This document shows positions 1 through 9,500 of a stretch of 43,642 bases of DNA, piece after piece. The stretch is from Gracilaria vermiculophylla (taxonomy: Eukaryota > Rhodophyta > Florideophyceae > Gracilariales > Gracilariaceae), in assembly GCA_019155205.2 (NCBI GenBank), contig JAHNZQ020003150.1, positions 444,927 to 488,568 on the forward strand, read 5' to 3'. Within the stretch, counting starts at the first letter, position 1. The number at the start of each line of letters is the position of its first letter. The translations under genes were made by a program, and so were the position numbers. The notes under the pieces are model-generated. The model was not told the DNA's origin. It saw only the letters and a program-made list of their open reading frames with translations, and did no database searches.

Positions 1-660
1 TGTGCACACTGTACAGCATGCCCAGTATGCTAGCTACACACGTGTAACCCGGAACAACCAATTAGCGCCATAACACTTGTACCAATCACAGTTGTTTTCA
101 GTGACAGTACAACGTCAACATCCAACACCTTGCACATCATTATGTTGGCGGTTCTACTCCAAAGCACTGCAGAGAACCATTATCAACTGATAGATTTCAT
201 AGCTCAATATTGCTGCATAGAGGCTGTCTTTATCATAGGCAATTTAAAACTTTCCTCTTGCAACTAACATGGCTGAAAAATAAAAACGCTTTCCGCGATG
301 ATCCTTTTCAAACCAGAATAAAAAAACCTGAAGAATCGGTTTACCGTGGTCTGTCAAAGCAGTTTTATAGGTGCCAATACTGCAGTTAGTCTAAAATTCG
401 GTGCAAATTGCCTCTATCTTATGGCTAGCTTCAAGGAATGAAAGTTCTTTTCGTGAGGTGTGTTCTTTTGATGTGTTGATGGAATCGGGAAGAGCTCAAG
501 CCACATGAAAAGCTTCCATTTCAAGATCAAAAGCATATACATCCAAGTCAGGATCATATCTAAGTGGCTTTTCTGGATAGCGAGGGAGGCCCGTACTACT
601 TTCACTGTACGTAGAGCTATGGTAGTCTTTATGATGGGCTTCATCTGAAAAATGTGAGGG
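1..660 (-). pseudogene. Copia reverse transcriptase N-terminal relic
   Basis: Read on the minus strand with frame changes, about 250-360 shows a G-K-P-I then K-D-H-R-G-K then L-V-A-R-G-K series. This fits the start of a Copia reverse transcriptase, where the family has a G-KPI/WVFK-KxDxxG-YKARLVA(R/K)G run. Upstream on the same strand (about 430-650) is an acidic linker followed by an EAxxKIEAI-like stretch and G-T-Y-K, matching the usual lead-in to this domain. Towards base 1 a weak H-x-D-V segment may be the next RT block. Stops and frameshifts are frequent, so no product is made. It probably continues the integrase relic at 1355-2085, the two being separated by repeat R1-A. The Copia assignment rests on a few short motifs. 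Confidence 0.45.
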
Positions 661-741
661 TGAAATACCGCTAAGATTCAGCGTAATGTCATCTTTATCA
701 TTGCTGCGTTCATATTAAAGGTAATGGACAGGTGCCCGTGA

Positions 742-1305
742 CGGCCCTAGAGCCACAGTACAGAGCGCAACGGCAATTCGGCTGTCGCGCCTAGTAAATA
801 GCACGAAGCCGGATTTTTGGTCTGAACTTGCAACCTACGCGGGTAACTCTCTCCACCGTGGAGAAGTACGCCATAGACTACGGAAATCAACCACCCGTGA
901 CGCAGAGAAGCATAGTCTGGACTATGTTTCCCTCATTTCAGGTTCGCCCTTCGTACGAGGTTATCTCCTCCGGATCTCCGGTTTACCCCCTTTTGGACTA
1001 CGTCCGCCATCCACTCAACCCAGCTCCCCCAATACCTGCGCGGCCCATTGCATTACCCGGCCGCGCCGAGATAGCACGACGTATTCCAGGGAAATCTCAC
1101 CGTACTTATGGAAACTGCTTCAATCACAGGACTTGCCCGATATCCAGTTTCTTCACTCGTTTTCCTCCTGCACTCCTTGCGACGGCTTGGCCCCGGAAAT
1201 ACTCCCAGCCCGTGTGCCTCACCCGAGAAAAGCTCTGCCCCTGAAATACCTGGCGAGAGGGAGGTTTAGACATTCTTCGTGGTAAATACTCTTTGAGGTA
1301 CCACA
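742..1305 (+). repeat. dispersed repeat R1, copy A (5'-truncated)
   Basis: This stretch aligns by eye, with many substitutions, to the reverse complement of 39638-40230 and of 35832-36430. The shared end reads like CATTCTTCGTGGTAA followed by an ACTCTTTGAGG block and a terminal CA. Translated copies keep the same reading, for example a D-Y-(V/I)-R-H-P-L-N motif in copies A and C. Copy A lacks the first roughly 300 bp present in the other two. It sits between the integrase and RT relics of one Copia element, so it looks like a later insertion. The longest open frame (828-1244) is probably a by-product of the repeat, not a gene. Confidence 0.7.
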
Positions 1306-1354
1306 ATACGGTAGTCACAAGATCGAAGGTGCTTCAATTCATGACGAAAGTCTT

Positions 1355-2085
1355 CAAGCAGTTGGAGAAAGGTAACAGAACGTGTACAACGACAGATGGT
1401 CACAGTTTTGCAGAAAAACTCGTAATTGAGGGCATCTGGTCATTAACATGGGGACAAATGAACCTTGTTCTACACATACAAAGATTGGTCGCAAACGGGA
1501 TGAAGATATGTCTTTCTCCAAGTCTATTGAATAGTGGTGTAAAAGAGGTCGTTCTTGATATCTCAATCACGAGATCTGTGAGTATCTTTTGTTTTTTAAA
1601 GAATTTTGAACCTCCAATTGAATGAAGAGAGCGAACTCTTCCGTGCAATTGACGTTCAAAGCCGTTTATGTACGCAATGATGAGCTTTGATGCATCACGT
1701 TTGTGCACAAGGCGGTCGAAAACTTTGAAGCGAGGATATTTGTCCACAACGGCCATATAGTAGTTGTGACAACCATTGGATTGTGTTCCGACTGAATTAA
1801 TCTCCGTATATAGATGTCTAGGTTTTGATTCAGATTTTACAAATCCATGGAGTCTTCGGCGAAATTTTCCGCGCACAGAAGGGATAAATTCCAGAGGCTT
1901 TTGGTGTGTCTCACCGCATCGGCAAAGGTCAGATGTCATTAGGACAAGTGATTGGAAGTGTGGAACTTTGAGAAGTCCGTTGTGGGCACACAACGCAGTT
2001 TGTCTGGAGAAGTGCTCCCTGGTGAGGGCGCGCCATTTTTTGCCTGTGATAGGGAGACTCCCGAGTGAGCTACTCCGTTGGTAGT
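1355..2085 (-). pseudogene. Copia integrase relic
   Basis: A 197-codon open stretch (1993 down to 1400) reads like a Copia integrase core. It has a C-R-C-G-E-T-H segment near the start (zinc region), an L-Y-T-E-I block where the first catalytic Asp belongs (here Glu), V-D-K-Y-P-R-F, an R-S-L-H-S-I-G-G block where the family has a catalytic D-N-G/D-Q-G (Asp lost), and F-N-R-L-G-E-R-H where the family has N-x-x-G-x-(G/A)-E-R with the third catalytic residue. Two of three catalytic acids are therefore substituted and the protein would be inactive. The RT portion of the same element appears beyond R1-A at 1-660. The long open frame is surprising for a relic, but no host gene is implied. Confidence 0.55.
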
Positions 2086-2776
2086 GACCCTGGCTATCTC
2101 CTAAGTGGGTGTGAGCCTTTCGAGGATCCAGGTACCGCGTTCTGTTTCGCCTCCCTACTGGGCTAGACCTTTGCAGCCGCTGTCAGTGAACCCCTCACCC
2201 GTCGGTGAAAGGGACCCATTGACTGCCCCAGCCATCACTGATCCGCTGATGCGCATTCAGCGAGTGTGTGCTACGCGTCTGAGCTCCACTAGTTCGATTA
2301 AGTTGCGTTAGGCACTTCTCGCTCTCTTGGAGCACCTGATCCTCCAACACGCCAATTATGTCGCTTCGCGAAACCGTTAGATGAAGTTTCGGAACGAATT
2401 CCAGGCGGGGATGTATCGTGCGGTGACCTACCAGGCGTCATCCCTCAGTGAAATCATGGATCATACCGATACGGCGAGCGATCCAATGCTCTACACGACA
2501 ATGGGGTCCTTTTCGGGGTCTAATGTTGCGTACCACGTGTGTAATGTCGCTATGTCAACACCGTTTCCGGTCATGCCTAGGGCTCCGTCTGGATTGTTGT
2601 GGGGTCTTCCTCCGTTGCCGCCCAGCTTGCAGGGATCGGCACCGCATGGGCCCTCTGCTGGGAACTCCGCGGCGCAGACAACTTCCGGTCATCTTGGCAC
2701 TAGCCCGTGCCCCTGCGAAGGGGCATCTATTCCAGGTTCTAGTCCCATGGCTGAAGACCTTCTTGATTGGGGATCT
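2086..2776. other. no recognised gene
   Basis: This is moderately GC-rich sequence between the Copia relic and Gypsy element E1. Plus-strand open frames at 2105-2311 and 2381-2809 have Pro/Ser/Gly-rich, low-information translations. On the minus strand the region continues directly from the 3' side of E1, so it may hold the untranslated tail or the decayed 3' LTR of that element. I could not find a matching sequence near 9862-10440 to prove an LTR pair. Confidence 0.4.
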
Positions 2777-3127
2777 TCAGATGTCTCGGTAGCCAGTGGC
2801 TTTCAATAAATTTTGTATATCCTTAAGGTACTCGTCGTGTTCTTCTATACCCTTGGGATGATTGAAAAACCGAGTACCATAGTGTGAGCCAAATGAACTT
2901 GGCTCCCCCTCCGCCCTCCTTAGCAGGCATGTCCCAAATTCAGCCGTAACCATCAAGCGGTAGCGATTACCAGCGTTTGCGCCAGTAGCGTATGCGAAAG
3001 TTGCGCGGAACATGGGTGGAAGGCTCCAATGTATCGTGCTTGGAGCCCCATCCATACTACCGAATACGGTAATGCAGGCCGTAAGGGCTGCGTTCGTGGC
3101 TAATGATGGTATTGATGGCGTTTTACG

Positions 3128-4069
3128 TCACCTCTGGGACGGGTCAGACCGTAGAGTTATCTGCATGGGGCACAGAGCTCCATTCAGTAGTACCGGGTGG
3201 AACAGAGATGGTGGTGTCCACCTGGGTGTGCGGTGGAGGGGGGCGCGTGCACTGGGAGGCGGAGCGGCAGGTGCCGTATTGGACGCAGGTGCCGTGCTGG
3301 TGCCCACAGGGAAGGGCGCGTGTCGGGATGGGTCTACCGAGTGGCGGTCGATAAATACAGTAGACTCCAGTCCATCAATAAACACCACTATGGTATGCTC
3401 GTTCGTGGCCGGGACCCTATACGGTCCGGTGGAGTGGGGAGGAGTTCTGACCGGATGTCGTGGTCAACATCGATGTCGTCCTTCTGTTCGGACGGTGTCG
3501 ATCGAGGACCATCGAGTGATACATCAATAAAGACAAATCCCTCCTTATTCACCGTTGTGGTGCAATGAACCGATCGAACATCTTGGGCCTTAAAGCGGCG
3601 TTGTGCTTCAGTCAAGTGACTGGTGGACATCTGAAGGGTAGAGCGCAACTTTTGAAGGATTTTGCGCTTTGTCTGGGCCGGCGTGAGCGCATTTGGCGCT
3701 GCGGTTGTGCCTGGTCTTGGTTCAAGGATAATAAAATGGGGTGTTCGTGATAGTTTGAGGTCGAGTGGTGCGGTCAAGGTGAAGTGGTGAACCTAAAGGT
3801 TGTACGCGTATGTCAAGAGCTTCATGTAATCGGCCTACCTCGCTTACTTGTCTTCGACATACTGTCGTAGACGATCCACTAAGGTTTTGTTGAATCGTTT
3901 CCCCTGTTCATTGGTTTGGGGGTGGTAGGCAGTAGTGATTTACGCCAATCATGGTTAAGACTGCTTCGAAAAACTCTGACCTGAGTTCGGAGCCGTTATC
4001 GTTCAGAAAATATATCCGATTGCCCTACGAGTACACTCATTTGGTTAAGAAAACCTCACCCAGTACCGC
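3128..4069 (-). pseudogene. E1 integrase, core second half and C-terminal tail
   Basis: Beyond the small LTR element the integrase resumes on the minus strand: N-D-N-G-S-E followed by S-E-F-F-E-A (second catalytic Asp region), a Y-H-P-Q-T-N-like frame-shifted stretch, V-D-R-L-R-Q-Y-V, D-Y-M-K-L-L-T-Y-A-Y-N, then T-A-P-L-D-L-K-L-S-R-T-P. This is the usual order at the end of the Gypsy integrase core. The frame 3777-3388 carries an L-T-E-A-Q-R-R-F-K-like helix and then V-F-I-D-V; the frame 3388-3128 has V-F-I-D-G-L-E-S-T-V. These fit the C-terminal tail that precedes the end of pol. In-frame stops lie close to the small-element insertion site. It is not functional. Confidence 0.7.
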
Positions 4070-4074
4070 GGAGG
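4070..4074. repeat. target site duplication GGAGG (left)
   Basis: GGAGG immediately precedes the left terminus TGTTGG of the 309-bp element. It is identical to the five bases following the right terminus at 4384-4388, as expected for LTR retrotransposon integration. Confidence 0.9.
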
Positions 4075-4153
4075 TGTTGGAAAACAGATGAGCTATTTGC
4101 GCTATACTCTCTTGTGACACAGGGCGCACACTTCACCATTTGAACTATCAACA
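4075..4153 (-). repeat. 79-bp 3' LTR of the miniature element
   Basis: It reads on the minus strand TGTTGATAG...TTTTCCAACA, with TGTTG/CAACA inverted termini. It is identical to 4305-4383 at all 79 positions. It is downstream of the G-rich tract in element orientation, hence the 3' LTR. Confidence 0.9.
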
Positions 4154-4166
4154 CGCCCCCTCGCCC
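4154..4166 (-). other. polypurine tract of the miniature element
   Basis: On the minus strand this is GGGCGAGGGGGCG, directly abutting the 3' LTR. It contains two C residues, so it is not a pure purine run, but position and G content fit a plus-strand primer site. Confidence 0.65.
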
Positions 4167-4261
4167 TGTACTTCCTTACAGAACAAGACCTCGAGCTTAC
4201 AGTAGCCAATCTTCACTACTGCTGTACACCTGTACAATTTCTCAGGCTCACGTCACTTCTG

Positions 4262-4377
4262 GGAGTCGAACCCAGGGTCCTAGCAATTAGCTGGGCCCAT
4301 AACCTGTTGGAAAACAGATGAGCTATTTGCGCTATACTCTCTTGTGACACAGGGCGCACACTTCACCATTTGAACTA
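4262..4377 (-). promoter_or_regulatory. possible Pol III-type A and B boxes in the miniature element
   Basis: On the minus strand TAGTTCAAATGG (4377-4366, inside the 5' LTR) fits the A-box consensus TRGYNNARNNGG. GGTTCGACTCC (4272-4262, internal) fits the B-box consensus GGTTCGANNCC. The gap of about 93 nt is longer than in most tRNA genes or SINEs but within what intron-containing tRNA genes tolerate. If real, transcription would be by RNA polymerase III, unusual for an LTR element though known in principle from the 5S-bearing Cassandra TRIMs. This is inference from consensus matches only. Confidence 0.4.
4290..4304 (-). other. primer binding site (half initiator tRNA-Met type)
   Basis: GGTTATGGGCCCAGC on the minus strand starts at the base after the 5' LTR. 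Its complement, GCTGGGCCCATAACC, is the anticodon arm of animal-type initiator tRNA-Met with CAT anticodon. Copia of Drosophila primes from this internal tRNA fragment rather than from the 3' CCA end. Confidence 0.85.
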
Positions 4378-4383
4378 TCAACA
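4305..4383 (-). repeat. 79-bp 5' LTR of the miniature element
   Basis: It is identical to 4075-4153. It is the 5' LTR because the primer site lies immediately inside it (4304-4290). Confidence 0.9.
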
Positions 4384-4388
4384 GGAGG
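4384..4388. repeat. target site duplication GGAGG (right)
   Basis: This is the right-hand copy of the 5-bp duplication found at 4070-4074. Confidence 0.9.
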
Positions 4389-4672
4389 ATGTTCGCTTCA
4401 GTGGGATAACCCGCGTGAGCTTTGAAAACGGATCGGTGATAACCATGACAAACTGACAACCACTCACGGGTTTCAGCAGGGGCCCCAGGATATCGATAAC
4501 GACGAACTCTAGGGGTCCCGCCGCTGGGAAGAGTTTAAAATTCTTCTGGTGCTTTCGGATGCCACCTCGAGTTTCGACGCATGAGACCCTTTGAGCCACG
4601 TAGGTGTAGACGTCGTGTGCCATGTGGGGCCAGCATAAAGACCGACTTATGGTGTAGTACATCCTCATGGCT
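4389..4672 (-). pseudogene. E1 integrase, zinc-binding part and start of core
   Basis: This 96-codon open frame holds W-P-H-M-A-H-D-V-Y-T-Y-V (end of the integrase zinc domain), a V-S-C-V-E-T-R segment with one of the expected cysteines, L-E-F-V-V-I-D-I-L-G-P-L with the first catalytic Asp, and F-V-M-V-I-T-D-P-F-S-K-L-T-R, the conserved strand after it. It breaks off at the insertion point of the miniature element, and the remainder of the core lies beyond 4069. The match to the Gypsy integrase pattern is good. Confidence 0.8.
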
Positions 4673-4845
4673 CCCGGGTGGCCAGCTAATCATGGGTAGT
4701 GAGATAGATACATCACCTTGTGGCTTAGAGATGCCGGCACCACTTTCTGCATTCAGCCATCAAAAAGAGCAGGGCGGAGGATATAACCCTGGTTGTCAAG
4801 GTCGAATGACGATCCCCTCATTCTGAATTAGTCAACTAGGGTCTT

Positions 4846-5500
4846 TCAGTATGAATCAGTGCTTTGCGCCTGTAAAAACGACTCATGGGTGATCGGCGCG
4901 GTATCCTGTTCTTTGGTTGCGTTGCCCACAGATGGCCACGGACTTGCTTCGTTGGTTTCCGGGTTCCTCACTTCTTCCAGATCCTTTATACTGCCTTGTC
5001 CTTTCCGTTGGATGGTGAAGCATGGGACATTGTCCTCAACGGGTTCGTTATTAAGCCCCTTGGTACTCAAGTGAGACAATGCGTCTGCGATATTATGCTT
5101 GGTGTCCGGGCGGTGGTGAACCTCATGCTCAGACCCCATTAGTCGTAATTGCCAGCGAAAAAACCGTCCGGAGTCGTCAGAAAGCCCAAGTATCCACCTC
5201 AGAAAGTCATTGTCCGTTCTAGCGTGAAGCGTTCACTATAAAAGTAGGGTAACAACATTAGCATACTCCATACCACCGCTATGCATTCCTTGTTTGGTAA
5301 TGGAGTAGTTCTCGTCGGCGTTGTTAAGCGCTTGGCTTCAATAATCAATGGTTGATTTCGTTCCGTCGTCCTACCCCTGCATCAGGCAACAACTAAATCT
5401 AGGCATCTGATGCATCTGTGTCTAGAATGTACGGTCGACAGCCTTTCGGTTGTGCCATGATTGGTGGTGAGAGGAGCGCGGCCTTCAATTTCTGGAACAC
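4846..5500 (-). pseudogene. E1 RNase H remnant and tether
   Basis: The segment 5139-4846 opens with H-E-V-H-H-R-P-D-T-K-H-N-I-A-D-A-L-S-H, the hallmark H-x-P-G-x-x-N-x-x-A-D-A-L-S-R block at the end of Gypsy RNase H (here P-D instead of P-G). The upstream stretch 5500-5140 is where the catalytic RNase H body belongs, but it is too broken for me to read its acidic residues. A polar linker without clear domains follows to 4846. Confidence 0.7.
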
Positions 5501-5515
5501 TTCCATCTCGTCGGT

Positions 5516-6420
5516 CTACAGGAAATCGAACCATGACGGTTGCCTTTTCTGTAACCAGCGGTTCAAGGGGGCGGCGATGGTCGCAAATCCATTGATAAAC
5601 CTTCGGTAGACTTTACAAAGACCTATAAAGGACCGAATATTGGTTTGGGATCGTGGGATTTTCGCCCGGCTGACAGCTCGGATGTTGTGAGGGGACATCT
5701 CCAGCTTTCCGGCGATTATGGTGTGCCGGAGGTACTCCACCTTTTGGTGAAAGAAGACGCATTTGTATAGCTTCACCATGATTTGCGCCCTCTTAAGAAG
5801 CTGCAAACCCTGAGGGCATTGTCAAAATGCTCCTCAACCGTCTTGGAGTAAATGACGATGTCATCTATGTATACTAGCGCGGTCGTCCATTTCGCCTTGG
5901 ACAATATAAATTCCAAGGCGCGATAGAACGTGGCTCGCGCGTTGCAAAGCCCAAAAAGAATTGGTAAGAAGCGATGCAGACCATCATAGCACGTGAATGC
6001 GGTCTTGTACCGATTCTCTTGAAGTATGTCGATCTGCAATGAACCGCCATTGTCATCCAGGGTGGTAAGTATGTTCGCCTCATCGAGGTAATCTATACAG
6101 TCGTCCATTCTCGGTATTGGGTACGAGTCCTTTACCGTGACAGTGTACAATCTCCTGTAGTCCACACAGAACCGCCATCGGGTGTCTTATTTTTTTTGGC
6201 GAGCACGATGGGGTTCGCTCAATCAGCATGCGCGGGTTCAATCATAACAGCGTGGCGCATCCGCTAGACCTCCAGTTCGATGATCTCTCTGGATTTCGGA
6301 CCTGGTCGGTATGGTTGTTTGTAAATGGGTCCCGTACCCGGCACCAGGTCAATATGGTGCTTAGTGGCCTTGATCATACCGAGCTGGCCAGACTACATGG
6401 TTTCCAACGGTTCTAAGAAA
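5516..6420 (-). pseudogene. E1 reverse transcriptase
   Basis: Order on the minus strand: H-H-I-D-L-V-P-G-T-G-P-I and R-P-G-P-K linker (about 6390-6300); A-N-P-I-V-L-A-K-K (about 6200); D-Y-R-R-L; L-T-T-L-D-D-N-G-G-S for the palm Asp; F-G-L-C-N-A-R-A-T-F; and Y-I-D-D with the catalytic Asp pair, then I-V-I-Y-S-K. The thumb follows in 5806-5516 with K-C-V-F-F, V-E-Y-L-R-H and S-F-I-G-L-C-K-V-Y-R-R-F-I. The YIDD box is intact, but there is a stop before A-N-P-I-V-L, a frameshift around the run of eight A/T near 6190, and another near 5790. It is an inactive copy. Confidence 0.85.
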
Positions 6421-6498
6421 GTCATGAGGCGGCCGCGAACCCGTTCCTCTCTTGTCCGATCTTGGCTTCATGTCTCCAATTGGTCATCCGGTCCGGCT

Positions 6499-7300
6499 CT
6501 AGTTTCGTGGTGTCCGAACGCGGTGGGGCTGCGTCGTTTGCCAGTACCTCCTGGTTCGCATTTGCGTCGAAAACTCCTCCGCCTTTTTTGACCGCAAGTC
6601 CTCGTGTGATCCATCAGGTAATAGCGTGAAGATATGCTCCACAGGTCGGCGTGCAGTCCCGAAAACGGTGTGTTTTGGCAGTTTGACTGGATGATTGCTG
6701 ACGTTGCTGACGTATACCTGGAATTGTTTGTTCGATACATTGTGAACTAAGCCCTTCGCCATCAAGGTCAATTGCTTGCCAACCAGTTTGGATTTGTTTT
6801 CTATCGTGACGGGGACCGGTCGCAGGCCCGTAGCCCCGTAGCGCGAACAGCCATTTAGTGAATGAGGGGTATGGAGATCTCGTGGGCCAGGCGTACCTCG
6901 TTGGAAATGATACCAATTGGTTGAACAGTTTGCGTACGAGCTGAGCGCGCTTTACCCTTATGGTTTCCTAGGTAAGCGATTTGAAGACCATCGTTGAATG
7001 GAACCGTTTGAGACCGCGGGAAGATCGCCCTGATGTAGCGATCGATAAACGTGGTTCCCAAACTACAGCCCGCGGCGAGGTTTCTCTAGCCGATAAACCG
7101 CACCCGAACCTTGAGGTATTGAATGGTAACCATATAGGTAAGACAGCCCATGATCGATAAAGGCCGGTTTTGAGCATCCGCTAGAGAGTGTTCCAAGTCT
7201 CACGACTGAAACCGGTCACGTAACCGTGACGGTATGAGTTTGGTGATACCCAGATTGTGTCCTGCCCCTGCGTCTAGGACGGTGACGCAACGTACGAAAT
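6499..7300 (-). pseudogene. E1 retropepsin-like protease and linker
   Basis: Near 7290-7250 the minus strand reads V-T-V-L-D-A-G-A-G-H-N-L, the position of the retropepsin D-(T/S)-G-A motif, here D-A-G-A. At 7061-6855 is G-T-T-F-I-D-R-Y-I-R-A-I-F-P-R, a second conserved piece of this protease type, and P-I-G-I-I follows. The frame 6771-6499 (L-V-H-N-V-S-N, V-S-N-H-P-V-K-L-P-K) is the beta-rich spacer between protease and RT. Frame changes separate the pieces. Confidence 0.65.
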
Positions 7301-7409
7301 GGTTAGAGCAAAACAAGAGGGTGATGTTTAACTTGTAGCTCCTGTTCTAAAGAAGCACACTGTGATAGGTGAGTCCATAGTGTCTGCCTGCTTGGTAACT
7401 GTAGGGTTA

Positions 7410-9500
7410 TCATCCATAGTAAATCCAGTTGGTGCTGGAAGACCTGCCGAGGAAGGACGGTTGGAGACGGCCTTTTCTCCAACCGTTAGGCGTTTCCTGC
7501 ATGTAAGGTGGAATCCTGACGTTGTACGTCGTCAGTGATTTGGAGCATATGTCGAAATAGAGTCTGTGGCGTAGTTTCATTGGCAGTGCGGAGGCCTTTC
7601 GACGGCCTGCCAAGAATTCCACGTTGGTTCTGGAGCCGTGTCTGCAAAACAGCCGCTGACGCCTACGGTACGAACTTCAGGCAAACTGCCATGAGATATT
7701 CCGGTGAGAGGCAGAAGCAACTCTGGAGTTCGCCCGTATTGAGGTTCCTTGCCGCCATTGGTGAGGTACGTTGATTCGGCCGATCAGCACGCGAGTGCAT
7801 GAGCGCAGTGCGATACGATGACGGACCATTTTCATTCTGGTACGGTATCGCGAGTACCGGGTTCGGAGCGGCTGAGACCCTTGTAGATAGATCGGATGCC
7901 GTCGATGGGATTGGTATTGAAGACAGTGGACCGGCAAGGGAGTGCGGGTGCGGGCTTCCCGAGGGTGTCGTTGTCCGCTGAGATGGATACAGCGACCCAC
8001 AGGTCAGTGTCTCGTTAACCAAGTGGATAGCTGTACCGTACGGTAAGTGCCCGTAAGGTCCACGGTCCGCTTCAAACAATTTTTCGAAGCCAGGAACGGA
8101 CCGTTTCGGCTTATCGTTCAAGGTTTTTGTGAACGGGGGCAGCACGTTTTGTTTTCCGAGGCGGAGGGCGTCGTCCAGACCCTGTGCAAAGTGGGCCAAA
8201 CCATTGTATTCCACCTGACGGTTTGTCGTCAGGTAGCTTCTAACCTGAGACCGTATTTGTCTACCAACATTGTCGGCAATCGTGGATTTATACCTAGTGG
8301 TGGTTAACACGCTTCTATATCGGGATGCCATTGGGTACAGCGATAGAGCGCATTCCAAATCGGTCTGTCCGGGCCACTGGCGATGGTTGAGAACCTCCGA
8401 GTAGGCCTCCTGTATCATTTCATCGGTGGCGTAAGTATCCAGTAGGAAGTTGATCACCTGTGAGCACGAGCATAAGAGCTCTGTGTGTTCCTCATCTATC
8501 GTTATGGCTTTCACCCTGCAGGCGGCCGTGTTCAAGATAGCCCGCCTGACCCTTGAGGTAGAATTGGAACAGCCACATAGCTGCTTCTCCCAAGATACCG
8601 TTCTGGGCGCACGCTATCTTTAACGTCTGAAGGAAGTCGATGATAGCGATTGCGTCGTCGCCCGAGAAGAGAGTGCCACCCATTTGAAAAGTAAGCGGTT
8701 TCTGGTGCTCAGTTATGTTCTGGGCAACCAGTTTGGTGTACTCAGCATCACGATTGGCCAACCGGTAGGTGCGGTAGTCAACCGCTTAAAGGAACAAATC
8801 GTTAAGTGGTTGGATCACTTCAAGGTCACCATCATTGTTTGAATCAGACTCCGAAACGTCGTGCCGCTTGGTCTTAAACTTGGGGTAATCTTTCCTGTTT
8901 TTACGTTGAGGACTTTTCCGGTGTTTGCGCCAATCTTTACTGTCCTCCTCACTGGAATCTGAATCTGTATTAAAGCCTGAAAAGTTGGGGTCGGACCGAC
9001 GACCCTTTTCCTTTGTCCATGTGGTCTTCTTCTTCTTTTTACCATTAGATTTTCGTCGTCTCTCGTCCTCTGAGCTCGACAGATCACCATAGCCACTAGG
9101 ACCACCGACGTTGGAACCCCGCGCAGCGTTACCTATAGGTTTCGGAAGGTAGAAGATCCTCTGGCACTCCTCATCCCGAGGGGCAGCCCCATTCCAAAAT
9201 CGTTCATCGTGCTTCTCACCAATTTAGTCATACGGAAGATTGTATTGGACGAAATATACCAGAATGAAGACCTTTTGGTTGCCATCGATGGTAAGCGGAA
9301 CGATTAGTCCGGTTTGTGGATACTGCGGAGCCATGACTGCGTGCTCCCGCAGTGATTCCTGTACCATGTGGTTAACGTTTCTCCGAGCTTCCTGCTCGAG
9401 GAGCTGGAAAACCATCGCTGGTAGCTGGTCGGCAAGCGCTTGCACGGCCCTATGCACAACCATCTTTGTGATCGATTCCAAGTCCAACTAGGGTACAACC
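7410..9500 (-). pseudogene. E1 gag
   Basis: The start is around 9487, where an 87-codon frame holds a helical region (R-A-V-Q-A-L-A-D-Q-L, L-L-E-Q-E-A-R). A basic, low-complexity stretch follows (9105-8815), then the capsid-like part at 8761-8492 with F-S-G-D-D-A-I-A-I-I-D-F-L and G-E-A-A-M-W-L. The long frame 8535-7663 carries helices with L-L-D-T-Y-A-T-D-E-M-I-Q-E-A-Y and then a Pro/Ser-rich tail. The F-x-G-D...DF motif recurs in the gag fragment at 38310-39500, so the two are related. Several frameshifts are present. I saw no zinc knuckle. Confidence 0.65.

Larger units (their letters stand above)
4075..4383 (-). mobile_element. TRIM/SMART-class miniature LTR retrotransposon (309 bp)
   Basis: Two identical 79-bp direct repeats (4075-4153 and 4305-4383) with TG...CA termini flank a 151-bp internal part. 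Read on the minus strand, the 5' LTR (4383-4305) ends CCAACA and is followed at once by GGTTATGGGCCCAGC, a primer site complementary to an initiator tRNA-Met anticodon arm, as in Drosophila copia. Just before the 3' LTR is a G-rich tract GGGCGAGGGGGCG serving as polypurine tract. The element is bounded by a perfect 5-bp duplication, GGAGG. It has no coding capacity, so it must be moved by another element's proteins, plausibly a Copia given the half-tRNA primer. It inserted into the dead integrase of E1. Identical LTRs indicate a recent insertion. Confidence 0.92.

Noticed and set aside
2381..2809. 142-codon plus-strand ORF as a gene
   Set aside because: Pro/Ser/Gly-rich, no motif, and in GC-rich DNA where long open frames arise by chance; it lies in the tail of a minus-strand retroelement.
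3012..3568. Overlapping plus-strand ORFs of 172 and 123 codons
   Set aside because: They are antisense to the integrase tail of E1, which has recognisable motifs.
4250..4305. A tRNA gene, suggested by GGGAGTCGAACCC and the CAT-bearing GGGCCCATAACC
   Set aside because: No cloverleaf can be drawn around them; the GGGCCCATAACC stretch is the complement of a primer binding site next to an LTR, and direct repeats plus target duplication explain the locus better.
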